Below, in pieces: positions 22,805 through 35,500 of a stretch of DNA of 64,000 nucleotides. Location of the stretch: positions 27,897,593-27,961,592 of the forward strand of contig NC_055986.1 in the NCBI RefSeq assembly GCF_018446385.1. Direction: 5' to 3'. A program made the position numbers and the translations under genes. Every line of letters begins with the position of its first letter. The first letter of the stretch is position 1. Origin of the DNA: Zingiber officinale. Lineage: Eukaryota > Streptophyta > Magnoliopsida > Zingiberales > Zingiberaceae. The notes below the pieces were generated by a model. The model ran no database searches, was not told where the DNA came from, and worked only from the letters and a program-made list of their open reading frames with translations.

Positions 22805-25006
22805 TCAAGTAGACATGTCCTCTCTAAGTTCTTCTAAAACAACTTTACTACTGGGCTTGTGATCCATTATATAGTCTTCTTCTAAAAACTGGGCATTGGT
22901 GCTAACAATGACCTTCTGGTCTTTAGGACTATAAAATAAACCACCTTTCGTTCCTTTGGGATATCCTACAAACACGCGAACTTCTGTACGAGATTCTAAC
23001 TTATCAAGATCTGGTTTCAGCACATGTGTTGGACTACCCCAAATCCGAATATGTCTTAGACTGGGTTTCCGCCCATTCCACAATTCTATGGGAGTAGAAG
23101 AAACTGATTTAGAAGGTACTAAGTTCGGAATGTATATTGTTGTTTCCAGAGTGTAACCCCAAAATGAATTTGGTAATTCTGAATAACTCATCATCGATCT
23201 AACCATCTCCATAAGAGTCATATTCCTTCGTTCTGCCACATCATTCTGTTGGGGTGTACCAGGTGCAGACAATTGGGATTGAATCCCGGCCTCTGATAAG
23301 TAATTTCTAAACTCTCCTAAGAGGTATTCGCCACCACGATCAGACCGTAGTGTCTTGATACTTTTACCTAGACGTTTCTCCACATCAACTTTGTATTCTT
23401 TGAACTTATCAAAACACTTAGACTTGCGGCACATCAGGTAAATGTATCCATATCTTGAATAATCGTCTATAAAAGAGATAAAATATTCAAAACCTCCTCT
23501 TGCCTGGATAGGACCACACAAATCAGAGTGAACCAATTCTAACACTTCTTTGGCTCTATACCCCTTGGCCTTAAAAGGCCTCTTGGTCATTTTACCTTCC
23601 AAGCAAGATTCATAAGTTGGAAAATTTTCCAACTCTAATGAACCCAAAAGTCCATCGGCTATAAGCCTCTGAATCCTACTTAAGTTAATATGACCAAGCC
23701 TTAGATGCCAAAGATATGCTTGGTTCATTTCTGAAGGTTCTTTTCTCTTATTTGAGTTAGAAGATGAATTATAAATTTTCATGTTTTGCTTTGTGGAAGA
23801 AATTGGATTTAAGGTATACAAATTGCCAACTAATGCACCAGAACAGATAATCACTTTATTTCTTTTAATAACTACATCGTTACTGAAAGAAACTGAATAT
23901 CCATCTAAAAACAGTTTAGAAACTGAAATTAAATTCTTTCTAAAACTGGGTACATAAAGACAATTTCTTAAAACCAAATTTTTATTTCTACTAAAAGATA
24001 AGTAGACGTCTCCCACTGCAACAGCTGCCACCTTAGTAGCATTGCCCATGTAGACGGTAATCTCCCCTTCAGATAGTCGTCGGGTTTCCTGGAACCCCTG
24101 CAAGGAATTGCAGACATGATCAGTGGCTCCCGTATCTACACACCAGGTGCTGGTAGATAACACTGCTAAACATGTTTCAACAACTAGAGCATGAGTTATA
24201 CCTTTGTTTTGGTTCTTACGAGGACAGTCCGCCTTCCAATGCCCTGACTGTTTGCAGATGAAGCACTTGCCCTTAGGCTTCTTCACTCCAGCTTTAAATC
24301 CTGTACTCTGAGATTTATTCACTTTCTTTGCTGAACCAGCTTGTTTCTTCTTCTTCTTTCCTCTCGGTTTAGAAGTAGAACCATTTTCAGCATAGTGAAT
24401 TTGAGAATTGTGACGAAATAATCCTTCTACCGCTTGAAGTTCTGTCAGTAGTTCCCCTAATGAATAAATCCTCTTATTCATATTATAGTTCAGGCGGAAC
24501 TGCTCAAAACTTCTAGGTAGCGTTTGGAGGATCATATCGATCTGGGTTTCCCCATCAATTTCTCCTCCAAGGATCTGTATCTCGTTCAGATAAGCCATCA
24601 TCTTTAGGATATGATCCCTTACAGGAGTACCCTCTTGCATGGTGGTTGTCATTATCTTTCTCATAGCTTCTTGTCTAGAAGCCCTATCCTGATGACCAAA
24701 GAGTTCCTTGAGATTGTTCATAATATCATAAGCTGTTGGTAAATCTTGATGCTGATGTTGCAATACATTTGACATTGAAGCCAAAATGTAACACCGCACC
24801 ATCTCATCTGCCTTTACCCATTTCTTATGATATTCAATCTCCTCTTGGGTAGATTCACCAGTCGGTGCATCAAGACAAGGTTCAGTCAGTATAAATTTAT
24901 AGCTTTCAGCAGTCAGAACAATGTCCAGGTTCCTTTTCCAATCTATGTAATTAGGTCCAGTAAGTCTATTTTGTTAAAGTATGATGGACAGTGGGTTGAA
25001 AGTCAT
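22805..25006 (-). pseudogene. gag-protease-integrase of element E
   Basis: The gag start is the ATG at 25006 (MTFNPLSIIL), with TAA as codon 11; the same frame is then open to 22805. The 665-residue open part (from Met at 24802) has a CCHC knuckle at 180-193, protease DTGA at 223-226, a GAG-pre-integrase HLRLGH at 366-371 and the integrase triad D427, D488 and E524 (D-x35-E spacing). One Cys of the HHCC finger is replaced by Tyr at about residue 397. Gag, protease and integrase are thus nearly open while the downstream pol is badly broken. Confidence 0.88.
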
Positions 25007-26099
25007 CCTAAGAATCACAAATAACTTTTGGTCAGAACTCTAAATTTAGAATAATATTGATTCCTCAAACAATACTATTTTAAATTAACCAACACCTCAT
25101 AACACCGTGAATTTTGTATGCCACGTTAGTGTGGACGTATACAAATTCAACATTTGTAAAAGGAGGGTTTTAACCCATTAATTTTATTATCTTGTCAACC
25201 TAACTTTTGACAAATAAAATTAATAGTTGGTATTATTTGGTCACACAAATAATAGCAGTGACTCCGTTGGGGAGGATACTATTAGATGTGTCTAAGTGTA
25301 CACCATTACTTGACACTAAGTCCATTAATAAGATTATGCCCCTTCCGTTGGGGAAGATCACACGCTCTTAATTAACTTCCTATAGTCATCCAAAAATGGA
25401 AGTCTGTTCTAGTGATCCGCAAACAAGCTCATCCGTTATGGAGGAAGGCACTCAGAGCCAACGCGCAAGCTTGTTTGCATCACTTACAAACCAGTAATGG
25501 AGACCATGGGATTATTTAAAAATCCCTCTCCCACTTAGTTATTTATAAATGAGGAATTTTAACTATGCTAGCCTACTAAACTTGTAAACTAACATGCACA
25601 CACAGCACAATATAAAAGCAATAAATAGAAAATCTAATTTTCAACTATTATGGCTTTTATCTTTAATTGTCTTCCGTGCGTTGTCATCCGAAGCTGCTGC
25701 CATATTTGGCCACCGCCACCGGGTCTAACTGTCGCATCCATCTTGCTCCTAGTTCCGCTGCGCCTCTGGTCCTTAGAAGGTTCCACGCTTTGCAAGATTC
25801 GATCCGCGACATAAATAGAATTTTACATTTTTTATCTTATATTGCATAAAAGGAATGTACATGTATCTAGATCAAAAATAAAATCCTAATAAAACTAAAT
25901 CGTATTTTAATACAATCATGCACACACATATAAATGCCCTTGACATGTCCAAGGGTCCAATCACACACATAATAACTAAAAGCCATAATAGTTGGATCCT
26001 GCATCCATAGAGTTAGCACATCCTACTATTAACCTGCCTAAATTATGTATGACATGTGCATAATTAACCTAATACCAAATATACAGAGGCAAAACCCTA
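25007..26099 (-). other. Leader region of element E
   Basis: Non-coding 5' untranslated interior between the primer-binding site and gag. The equivalent in element D is 13310-14407; both share AAGCTTGTTTGC-like and AATAATAGTAGTGACTC-type stretches when read in the same orientation. No independent gene is seen. Confidence 0.7.
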
Positions 26100-26111
26100 G
26101 CTCTGATACCA
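26100..26111 (-). other. Primer-binding site of element E
   Basis: GCTCTGATACCA on the plus strand, the complement of TGGTATCAGAGC, two bases from the LTR at 26114. Confidence 0.88.
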
Positions 26112-26113
26112 AT

Positions 26114-28499
26114 TGTTGGTTGCTACTCGGAAAACCTATAGGTTCCACTGTACAAAAATTTTGTACAAAGGTCTGAACCTTTTCCTAGCTACCATGTGTT
26201 CTTTTAAATTAAATTTTGGATCGCCTGCGGAACTTAACACGTTTGATCCAAAACTTAATCTATTTGTTCTTTTAGGTTTTGACTTGGATCTCCTGCGGAA
26301 CTTAACACGTTCGACCCAAGTCTCCTTAAGTTATTAATTCCATTAAATATTAATTTCCATAAAAGGTTCTGACGTGGCGAGGCACATGACCTTCTTGGAT
26401 ATGGGAGCAACCACCACCGACTAGACAAAACCTTTAATAGAAAGCTAATATTTAATTTCCTAAAATAACTTTAGGTTAACCAAAGAGAACAATCAAATCA
26501 CAAGGAAAAGAAAGAAACAAAAGAACACAACATCGAAAAACATATTCGAAATACTAGAACGTAAGCCTCTTGTATTTGGTATTATTTCCATAAATAACTA
26601 GCATGATGCGGAAAAGGAAAAACTACTAGTTATACCTTCTAGAAAGACCTCTTGATCTTCTACCGTATTCCTCTTCTAATCTCAGACGTTGTGTGGGCAA
26701 CGATCTACCAAGATGAGAAACCACCAACCACCTTCTTCTCCTCCAAGCAAGGTTCGGCCACAAAGGAAAACTTCACCAAGGAGAAAAACCAAAATACTAA
26801 CCAAGCTCCAAGAGATGCCAGCTTCCTCTCCTTCTTCTTCTTCTTCTCCTAGTAGTATCCGGCCACCACAAGAGCTCCAAGGGAATAGAGATGTTCGGCC
26901 ACCACAAGAGGAAGAGAGGGAGAGGTTGGCCGGCCACACCAAGGAACAAAATAATGTTGTATCTCATGAAGGCACCCTCACCCCTTCTTTTATATTCCTT
27001 GGCCTAGGCAAATTAGGAAATTTAATTACAATAAAATTTCCTCAATTTCCTTGACATGATTTAATTTAGAAAAATAAAATAAATTTTCCAAATCAAACTT
27101 CAATGGCCGGCCACATCATTGGAGAACAAATTGGACAAGTTTTAATCAATTATTAAAACTTCCTAATTTGTTTCCGGAAATTTTAAAAAATAAAATTTCA
27201 CTTTAAAATCTCTTCATGGTTGATAAAAGGAAATTTCTATAATTTTAATTTTATCAATATGTGAATAATTTTTAAAGAGAAAATAAAACATCTCTCCAAT
27301 CTACAAATAAGGAAAGAGATCTAATCTCTTTCTTTAATCTTTTGTAGATCTTTTACAAGAGAGATATTTTAATTTTAATTCTCTTTAAATTATATCTTCC
27401 ACATAATAATAAAAATTAAAATTAAATTTCTTTTTTAATTTATTTTGGCCGGCCCTACTAGCTTGGGTTCAAGCTAGGGCCGGCCCCCCAATAATATACC
27501 TAGGCCGGCCCTAGCTTGGTTCCCAAGCTAGCTTGGCCGGCCCCTTATTGGTGGGTATAGAAAGTGGGTATAGGTGGGTATAGAACTCTACAAATAACAG
27601 GCTACGATAGGGACCGAGAGGAGGAATTGGTTTTGGTCTCCCGATAAAATTAAGCATCCCGTGTTCGCCCCGAACACACAACTTAATTTTATCAATGATA
27701 ATTCATTCCACTAGATAACTATCATTGAACTACCGCACCAATCCCAAATTATATTTTTGGGCTCCTTCTTATTATGAGTGTGTTAGTCTCCCTATGTTTA
27801 AGATATCGAATGTCCACTAATTAAGTGAGTTACTGACAACTTATTTAATTAATATCTAAGTCCAAGAGTAGTACCACTCAACCTTATTATCATGTCGGAC
27901 TAAGTCCACCTGCAGGGTTTAACATGACAATCTTTATGAGCTCCTCTTGAGGACATTATCAACCTAGTATCTCTAGGACACAGTTTCCTTCTATAATCAA
28001 CAACACACACTATAAGTGATACCATTTCCCAACTTATCGGGTTTATTGATTCAACGAACTAAATCTCACCCATTGATAAATTAAAGAAATAAATATCAAA
28101 TATATGTGCTTGTTATTACATTAGGATTAAGAGCACACACTTCCATAATAACTGAGGTCTTTGTTTCTTTATAAAGTCAGTATAAAAGAAACGACCTCAA
28201 ATGGTCCTACTCAATACACTCTGAGTGTACTAGTGTAATTATACAATCAAGAAAACTGATACTTAATTACACTACGACCTTCTAATGGTTTGTTCCTTTC
28301 CATTTTGGTCGTGAGCCACTGTTTATAATTTATAAGGTACTGATAACATCATCTTCTGTATGTGACACCACATACTATGTTATCTACAATATAAATTAAT
28401 TGAACAACTACAAACAAATGTAGATAATTTGACCAAATGTGATTCTTTATTCAAAACAAATGTTTACAAAAGCTTAGGCTTTCAGTATACACTCCAACA
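26114..28499 (-). repeat. 5' LTR of element E
   Basis: 2,386 bp. The minus-strand TATAAAAG (plus 26987-26994) is the likely promoter. Upstream of it, in element orientation, are CTAGCTTG palindromes at 27458-27477 and 27511-27531 flanked by GGCCGGCC. A TGTACA-type palindrome is at 26149-26167, 35 bp from the terminus. Confidence 0.9.
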
Positions 28500-28948
28500 G
28501 TTCTGTCGCGAACAGAAGGTTAATGGATCGATCGTTCGATCGATCGGGAAATCGCTGCCGCGAACAGAGAGCTCTGGAATCGATCACTGGATCGATCAGC
28601 CGATCGATCCAGAATATTGCCCGAGCACAGTAGCCATCGGAATTGATCCGTGAATCGATCCAAACATCCCAATCGATCAGCCAATCGATTGGAACGCCTG
28701 TTTCGGCTGGAAGTACCTAAGTTCAGTCCTTAATCATATGTGAAGGTTAGATCCTCTCGTTTGAGTATAGGTACAACCTTTAAAAAGGTACTTTCAAGCC
28801 TAAGATCAGATTTAGTAGCAATTGGCATGAGTTTAGCAAAATTTTAAATTAGTTCACGTTTCCGCACCTTAAAACATAGCCTAGCACAGCATATTGTGAC
28901 GGTCTGACCTTACAGCCTAGTTAGTAGAAGGCGTGTCGTTACATATTT

Positions 28949-29436
28949 GTTTTACCATGGGCATGGTTAGCATATATCAAAGTAATCCAGGACAGGGACA
29001 TTAGACTACCGTAAAGCATATATTAAAGTATTTGAGAATGACTAGAGATTATATACTGATTTACCAGGCAGATGATTTGCTCCCTGTGGGTTACACGGAT
29101 TCTGACTTTCAATCAGATAGGGACAATAGTAAGTCGACCTCGGGGTATGTGTTTACTTTGGGAGGTAGAGTCATAGCATGGAGGAGTGTTAAGAAGAAAT
29201 ACGTTTCAGACTCTACCATGGAAGCTGAGTATGTGGCAGCCTCTGAGGCAGCCAAAGAAGTTGTATGGCTTAGAAACTTCTTAATGGACTTAGATGTGAT
29301 TCCTTGTTTGCCCAAAATTATCATAATTTATTGTGATAATAGTGGTGCAGTAGCAAACTCGAAGGAACCATGGGCCCATAAGGCAAGTAAACCCATTGAG
29401 TGCAAGTACCACCTAATACGAGACATCGTAAAATGA
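28949..29436 (+). pseudogene. RNase H region of element D, after the nested insertion
   Basis: This continues element D's pol beyond LTR G2. The open stretch 29032-29436 carries [40 protein letters not shown] and [15 protein letters not shown], a Copia RNase H almost identical to that of element E. The segment at 28949-29031 has stops. Polypurine tract and 3' LTR follow at 29571 and 29582. Confidence 0.88.
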
Positions 29437-29570
29437 GGAGAAGTTGTTGTCGCCAAGATTGCATCAGCAGATAACCTGGATCCTTTCACTTAGGCACTTT
29501 AGGCAAGAGCTTTTGATGGGCATGTTGAGGGGATGGAAATCATATGTATGGCAGCATAGTTTTTTAGTAT

Positions 29571-29581
29571 AAGTGGGAGAT
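29571..29581 (+). other. Polypurine tract of element D
   Basis: AAGTGGGAGAT immediately before the 3' LTR at 29582. It primes plus-strand synthesis. Confidence 0.82.
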
Positions 29582-31837
29582 TGTTAGGATGTATACTAAA
29601 AGTCTAGCTTTTTGTATGAACATTTATTTTGAAATGAGAATCACATTGATCAAATGTCTGCATTTAGTTAAATGCAGTTGTCCATTTAATTTATATTGAA
29701 GATAACATGGTGTGTGGTGTCACACAGAAGATCATGTTATCAGTTCCTTATAAATTATAAATAATAGCTCACAACCAAGATGGATTGGGGTAAACCATTG
29801 GAATGGTTGTAGTGTAATTTGGTATTAGTTTATCTTGACTATAAAATTACACTAGTACACTATGTGTGTATTGAGCAGGACTATTTGAGGTTGTTTCTTT
29901 TTATACTGACTGCATAAAAGAACATAACCTCTATTATTATGGATGTGCGTACTCTTAATCCCGATATAATAACAAGCACATATACTTAGTATTTATTTCT
30001 TTGATTTATCAATGGGTGAGATTTATTCGTTAAATCAATAGGCCCGATAAGTTGGGAAATAATATTATTTATATGTTGTGTTGTTGATTATAGAAGGAAA
30101 CTGTGTCCTAGTTATCTAGGTTGATGATGTCCCCTTGAGGAACTCATAAGGATTGTCATGTAAACCCTGCAGGTGGACTTAGTCCGACATGACAATAAAG
30201 TTGAGTGGTACTACTCTTGAGCTAGATATTAATTAAATGAGTTGTCAGTAACTCATTTAATTAATGGGCATTCGATATCTTAAATACAGGGAGATTAATG
30301 CACTCATGATAAGAAGGAGCCCATAATGTAATATGAGATTGGTGCGGTATTTAATAATAACTCTTTAGTGGTATGAGTTATTATTGATGAACTTGAGTTG
30401 AGTGTTCTGGTCAAACACATGATGCTCAAGTCCATCAGGAGGTCAAAACCAATTCCTCCTCTAGGTTCCTGTTGTAGCCTCTTATTAAAAGCCTTTTTAT
30501 CCACCCAAAGCCCATCTTCTTACCCAAGCTAGGGGTCGGCCACATCCTTGCTTGGTGCCCAAACAAGGGGCCGACCACTAAAGAAATAAAAAGAGAGATT
30601 TTAATATTTTTTTAAATATTTCCTTTTATAGCAATCTACAAAGGATTAAAAGAGAGATTTTAATTTTAAAATCTTTCCTTTTTTGAAGTCATCCACATGG
30701 TTTTAAAAGAGAGTTTTAAATTTTGATAAAACTTTCCTTTTTTATAACCATGATTTAGAAGAAGAGAAGTTTAATTTTAAAATCTTTCCTTTTTGTAGAC
30801 ATCTACAATGTTTAAAAGAAAGAGATTTTAATTTTTTTAAAAAAAATTCCTTTTGTAGCCATCACAATAGGAAATTTAAAAAAGAGAGATTTTAATTATT
30901 ATTATTAAAATATCCTTTTATACCATGGCCAAGAATTATAAAAGAGAGGTAGAGGGTGCCTTATGAGAATAACACATCTCCATATTTCTCTTGTTCCCTT
31001 AGGGTTGAAACCTAAGCTTTTCCTCTTCTCTTTTCCTTGGTGGCTGGCCCTTCTCTCTTTCTCTTCTCCCTTTGTTTTCTTCCCTTAAGGCCAACGGCAC
31101 ATCAAGCTCCATCTTCTTGTGGCCAGTTTGCTTGGAGGGGAAGAAAAATAGAAGGAAAGTTTCTATTTTGGCATTCCTTGGGTGGCCGAAACTTGTAGGC
31201 AAAGAAGAAGGTTCGGGTGGATTTCATCTTGGTAGATCGTCACCCACACGACGTCCAAGAGGAGGAGAGGAATACAACAGAAGATCAAGAGATTTTTAGC
31301 TGCAAAGAAAGGTATAACTAATTATTTGTTTTCGCTGCATAATTAGTTTGTGTTCTTTGTATGGATCCTGAAATACCAACACAAGAGGCTATCGATTTTG
31401 TGTTTCAATTTTGTGTTTCAATTTTGTGTTTCTATTGTGGTCTCTATAGTTAAACCTAAGTTTACTGTAAGAAATTTAAATATTCAATTTCTTTGAAAGG
31501 CTTTATCTAGGAAGTGGTGGATGATCTCATACCCAAGAAGGTCGAGTGTCTCGTCATGTTTAACCTGGAAGCCAATCTTTGAAATAGATATTTAATCAAC
31601 TTCTGTAATATGGTTTAACTTCTGAAGAACACATGGGTTGAACTTGGAGTAAAAATGTTAAGTTTTGTTTCCAATCCAAGTTTAACTTCTGAAGAACAAC
31701 TTGGATTAAAAATGTTAAGATTCATTTACAATCCAAATTTAACTTCTGTAGAGTACATGGGTTGCTAGGAAAAGTTCTGCGCTTGTACAAATTTTTGTAC
31801 AGAGGAAACAAAACGGAATTTCGAGTAGCACCCAACA
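29582..31837 (+). repeat. 3' LTR of element D
   Basis: 2,256 bp, TGTTAGG to CCCAACA. It lacks the MITE present in the 5' LTR (empty site at 30482-30484) and has lost most of the palindrome cluster (one degraded copy at 30540-30570). TATAAAAG is at 30937-30944. The terminal TGTACAAA palindrome is at 31784-31801. TSD GTTTT follows. Confidence 0.88.
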
Positions 31838-32748
31838 GTTTTCAAACACAAATCTTTTTCATTTTTAAGAATAAAGTGTGCTGCAAAAAACTAAGTAAGA
31901 AAGCAAAATAGAAAAGCAAGTAAAAGAACACACTCGGTTTTACTTAGTTCGGAACATTCGGCGGCTCCTACTCCAAGACATAGGTTCCACGGACCTATCG
32001 ATAGATAATCCACTAAAATATCTCTTTCAATACCTCTGAAAGAGGGAATCGAGTATAAAAGAATTCGAAACAAGTGCAACACACTGCACTTATCCTTTTG
32101 CAGTAATTAAGTACACAAATGAAAAGATTACCAAACACTCTTGCAATATGGTCAACTTGAGCTTGGTGTTTGGGCGGCTTCTTAGTAGTAGATGAGTGTA
32201 GCAGCGTTGCAGCAAAGTTGTAGCCGGAAGCCAGAGCGTTTGGAAGTTCGATCGAAAGCGCAGATGTTCGTATCAGTGTGTTCTCTGATAGCTTGGGCGA
32301 GCAACCCTTATATTGATCATGGAAGGCATCTTCAAAGACCTTGAAGGCACCTCCAATGTGGCAATTTTGATCCTGAACAACTCGATCCTTATCTTTGATG
32401 AATTCTGAACTTTATCCTAAGGAAGGTGTCTTCCATGCACTGAAGGCACCTTCTATGAACAGTGCCAAGACACCTTCAGTGCTTGAAGGTGCCTTCCATC
32501 CCTTAGAATGCGTCTCGGATATTGTTCACTCGAGGCTTTTGTGCTCTTCTTTCCTTGCAAAGCGTGTTAGTTCAATAAACCAAATAATAACCTGCACAAC
32601 AAGTGTTAGCACAATAATACTGAGTACTAATTAGACTCTATTTTCCCGAGACCAGAATCTAATCAAGGTCTCAATTTAGGTCCAATTTAGGAGTCCGAAA
32701 TTGACCTAAATTGGATTGACGCCTATTGTTCCTCAACCGGGACGCGTG

Positions 32749-35120
32749 TGTTAGTTGCTACTCGAAAAACCTAATGGTTCCACTATACAAAAATTTTGTA
32801 CAAAGGTCTGAACCTTTTCCTAGCTACCATGTGTTCTTTTAAATTAAACTTGGATTGCCTGCGGAACTTAACACATTTGATCCAAAGTTTAATTTATTTG
32901 TTCTTTTAGGTTTAGACTTGGATCTCCTACGGAACTTAACACGTTCGATCCAAATCACCTAGGTTATTAATTCCATTAAATATTAATTTCCAAAATTAGC
33001 TTCCAGGACTGCATGGCGAGGCACATGGCCTTCTTGGATATGGGAACAACCACCACCACCTAGACAAAGCCTTTTCAGGAAAGCTAATATTTAATTTTCT
33101 TAAATAACTTTAGGTCAACCAAAAAGAACAATCAAATCACAAGGAAAAGAAAAACAAAAGAACACAACATCAAAAACAAATTCGAAATACTAGAATCGCA
33201 TGCCTCTTGTATTTGGTATTTTTACAAAGAAATAAAACTAGTATGATGCGGAAATTAAATACTAGTATATCTTTTCTTTTGCAAGCAAAAACCTCTAGGT
33301 CTTCTACCGTATTCCTCTTCTAACCTCAGACGTTGTGTGGGCAATGATCTTCCGAGATGAGAAACCACCAAAGCACCTTCTTCTCCTCCTTGCAAGGTTC
33401 GGCCACAACAAGAGCACCTCCAAGGATGAAGAAAAACCACCACCAATGCTCAAAGGGATGCAAGCTTTCTCTCCTTCTTCTCCAAGCTAGAATCCGACCA
33501 CACCTTGATCTCCAAGAGAGAAGAGAGTTTCGGCCACAAGGATGGAGAGAAGAGAAAAGGAAGAGCCGGCCACACCAAGGAAGAAAAGAGGGAGAAAATA
33601 ATAAAGGTTGTTCACCTTGAAGGCACCCAAAACCCCCTCTTTTATAATCCTTGGCTTTGGCAAATAAGGAAATTTAATTACAATAAAATTTCCTTAACTT
33701 TCCTTAACATGAATTAATTAAGAAAAATTAAATAAAATTTCCTAATTGATTATATCATGGTCGGCCACCTCATAGAGAGCAAACAAGGTAATTTTCAATC
33801 AACAATTAAAATTCCTTATTTGTCTTCAGAAATTTTTTAAAAAAAATTCCTTTTAAAATCCCTTCATGGTTGATAAAAAGAAATCTCTATAATTTTAATT
33901 TTTCAACATGTGAATAATTTATAAAGAAGAAAAATAAAATATCTTTCCAATCTACAAATAAGGAAAGAGATTTAATCTCTTTCTTTAATCTTTTGTAGAA
34001 CCTTATAAAAGAGATATTTTAATTTTTAATCTCTCCAATAAATTATATCTTTCACATAAGAAAAATTTTAAATTAAAATTCTTTTTTAATTTAATAGGGT
34101 CGGCCACCCATGTACCAAGGCTTGGCCGGCCCTAGCTTGATCCACAAGCTAGCTTGGCCGGCCCCTACAACATGGGTATGAAGGTGGGTATAGGTGGGTA
34201 TAGTACTCTATAAATAAGAGGCTACGATAGGGACCGAGAGGAGGAATTGATTTTGGTCTCCCGATAAAATTAAGCATCCCATGTTCGCCCCGAACACACA
34301 ACTTAATTTTATCAATAATAATTCATTCCACTAGAGAACTATTATTGAACTACTGCACCAATCCCAAATTACATTTTTTGGGCTCCTTCTTATTATGAGT
34401 GTGTTAGTCTCCCTGTGTTTAAGATGTCGAATGTCCACTAATTAAGTGAGTTACTGACAACTCATTTAATTAATATCTTAGTCCAAGAATAGTACCACTC
34501 AACCTTATCGTCATGTCGGACTAAGTCCACCTGCAGGGTTTAACATGACAATCTTTATGAGCTCTTCTTGGGGACATTATCAACCTAGATTACTAGGACA
34601 CAGTTTCCTTCTATAATCAACAACACATACTATAAGTGATATCATTTCCCAACTTATCAGGCTTATTGATTTATCGAACTAAATCTCACCCATTGATAAA
34701 TTAAAGAAATAAATATCAAATATATATGCTTGTTATTATATTAGGATTAAGAGCACACACTTCCATAAAAACTGAGGTCTTTGTTCCTTTATAAAGTCAG
34801 TATAAAAGAAACGACCTCTAATGGTCCTACTCAATACACTCTAAGTGTACTAGTGTAATTATATAGTTAAGATAAACTAATTCCTAATTACACTACGACC
34901 TTCCAATGGTTTGTTCCTTTCCATTTTGGTCGTGAGCTACTGTTTATAATTTATAAGGTACTGATAACATCATCTTCTGTATGTGACACCACATACTATG
35001 TTATCTACAATATAAATAAATTGAACAACTACAAAAAAATGTAGATAATTTGACCAAATGTGATTCTTTATTCAAAATAAATATTTACAAAAGCTTAGGC
35101 TTTCAGTATACACTCTAACA
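32749..35120 (-). repeat. Solo LTR F, same family as element E
   Basis: 2,372 bp from TGTTAG to CTAACA, aligning along its length with element E's LTRs in the same orientation. It is flanked by GCGTG (32744-32748) and GCATG (35121-35125), a TSD with one mismatch. There is no interior, so it is a solo LTR. It is more diverged from E's LTRs than they are from each other, so it is probably older. Its TGTACA-type palindrome at 32784-32802 has one changed base. Confidence 0.85.
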
Positions 35121-35500
35121 GCATGTTCATCGAGTCACTCTCCTCGAGTGAGTTACCTTTACTTACCAATTTATAGTCGGTTTGACAAGTCTCTTGACCC
35201 ACCAGGTCTTCATGTCAGTTATCAGGTCCGCAGACTCAACTGAATTTCTACCGATCGTTAGGTCCTACAGACTCGACCGGGCTTCCCGCCAGATATTAGG
35301 TCAGCCCGTTGACCTATTTGGACTTTGCACTAGCTATCTGGTCCAATGGACCTAGTTGGATTTCAACCTAGTGTTAGGTCCTCCAGATCCATCAACTCCT
35401 ACACACTTGGTTAAGCAATTAGATCACCACAATACCTAACTTAACTTACTTGTTATTTATCAAAATCTGAGTTAGACCGTTAGTACAAATTGTACCAACA

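Larger units (their letters stand above)
18681..28499 (-). mobile_element. Full-length but defective Ty1/Copia element E
   Basis: 9,819 bp on the minus strand with perfect TSD GTTCT (18676-18680 and 28500-28504). LTRs are at 18681-21081 (3') and 26114-28499 (5'), with a primer-binding site at 26100-26111 and a polypurine tract at 21082-21092. The gene order on the minus strand is gag, protease, integrase, reverse transcriptase, RNase H, which is Copia order. The two LTRs are very alike: by eye about 15-20 substitutions and roughly eight small indels in 2.4 kb. The interior nevertheless has several stops and frame changes. Confidence 0.93.
16889..28943 (+). repeat. Solo Ty3/Gypsy LTR (G2), interrupted by element E
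   Basis: Starts TGTAACGCCC and ends GTCGTTACA (TGTAACG/CGTTACA inverted termini). It is flanked by TSD TATTT at 16884-16888 and 28944-28948. Removing element E and one GTTCT copy leaves about 2.23 kb with no interior, so it is a solo LTR formed by LTR-LTR recombination. It shares its start and general layout with G1. Near the 3' side it carries perfect palindromes at 18593-18620 and 18646-18671 and more at 28510-28690. Confidence 0.88.
10628..31837 (+). mobile_element. Ty1/Copia element D, with nested insertions
   Basis: Bounded by TSD GTTTT at 10623-10627 and 31838-31842. It has LTRs at 10628-13295 and 29582-31837, a primer-binding site at 13298 and a polypurine tract at 29571-29581. Subtracting the nested block 16889-28943 leaves about 9.1 kb. 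The gag-pol interior is heavily decayed and has internal deletions (no zinc knuckle, N-terminal reverse transcriptase missing). Element D and element E are related families: their LTRs share the TATACTAAAAGCC / TATACTGAAAGCC start and their proteins match over long stretches. Confidence 0.9.
10580..35500 (-). repeat. 5' LTR of Copia element C, split by two insertions
   Basis: The LTR begins TGTTGG at 10580 and ends ACCAACA at 35500. It is cut into 10580-10627, 31838-32748 and 35121-35500, about 1.34 kb in all. Element D interrupts it with TSD GTTTT (10623-10627 and 31838-31842), and solo LTR F interrupts it again. The middle piece contains repeated GAAGG/CCTTC palindromes (32421-32496) and, in minus orientation, a TATA-like site near 32310. 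The right flank (AACAT) has no matching partner because element C's 3' half is gone. Confidence 0.8.
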
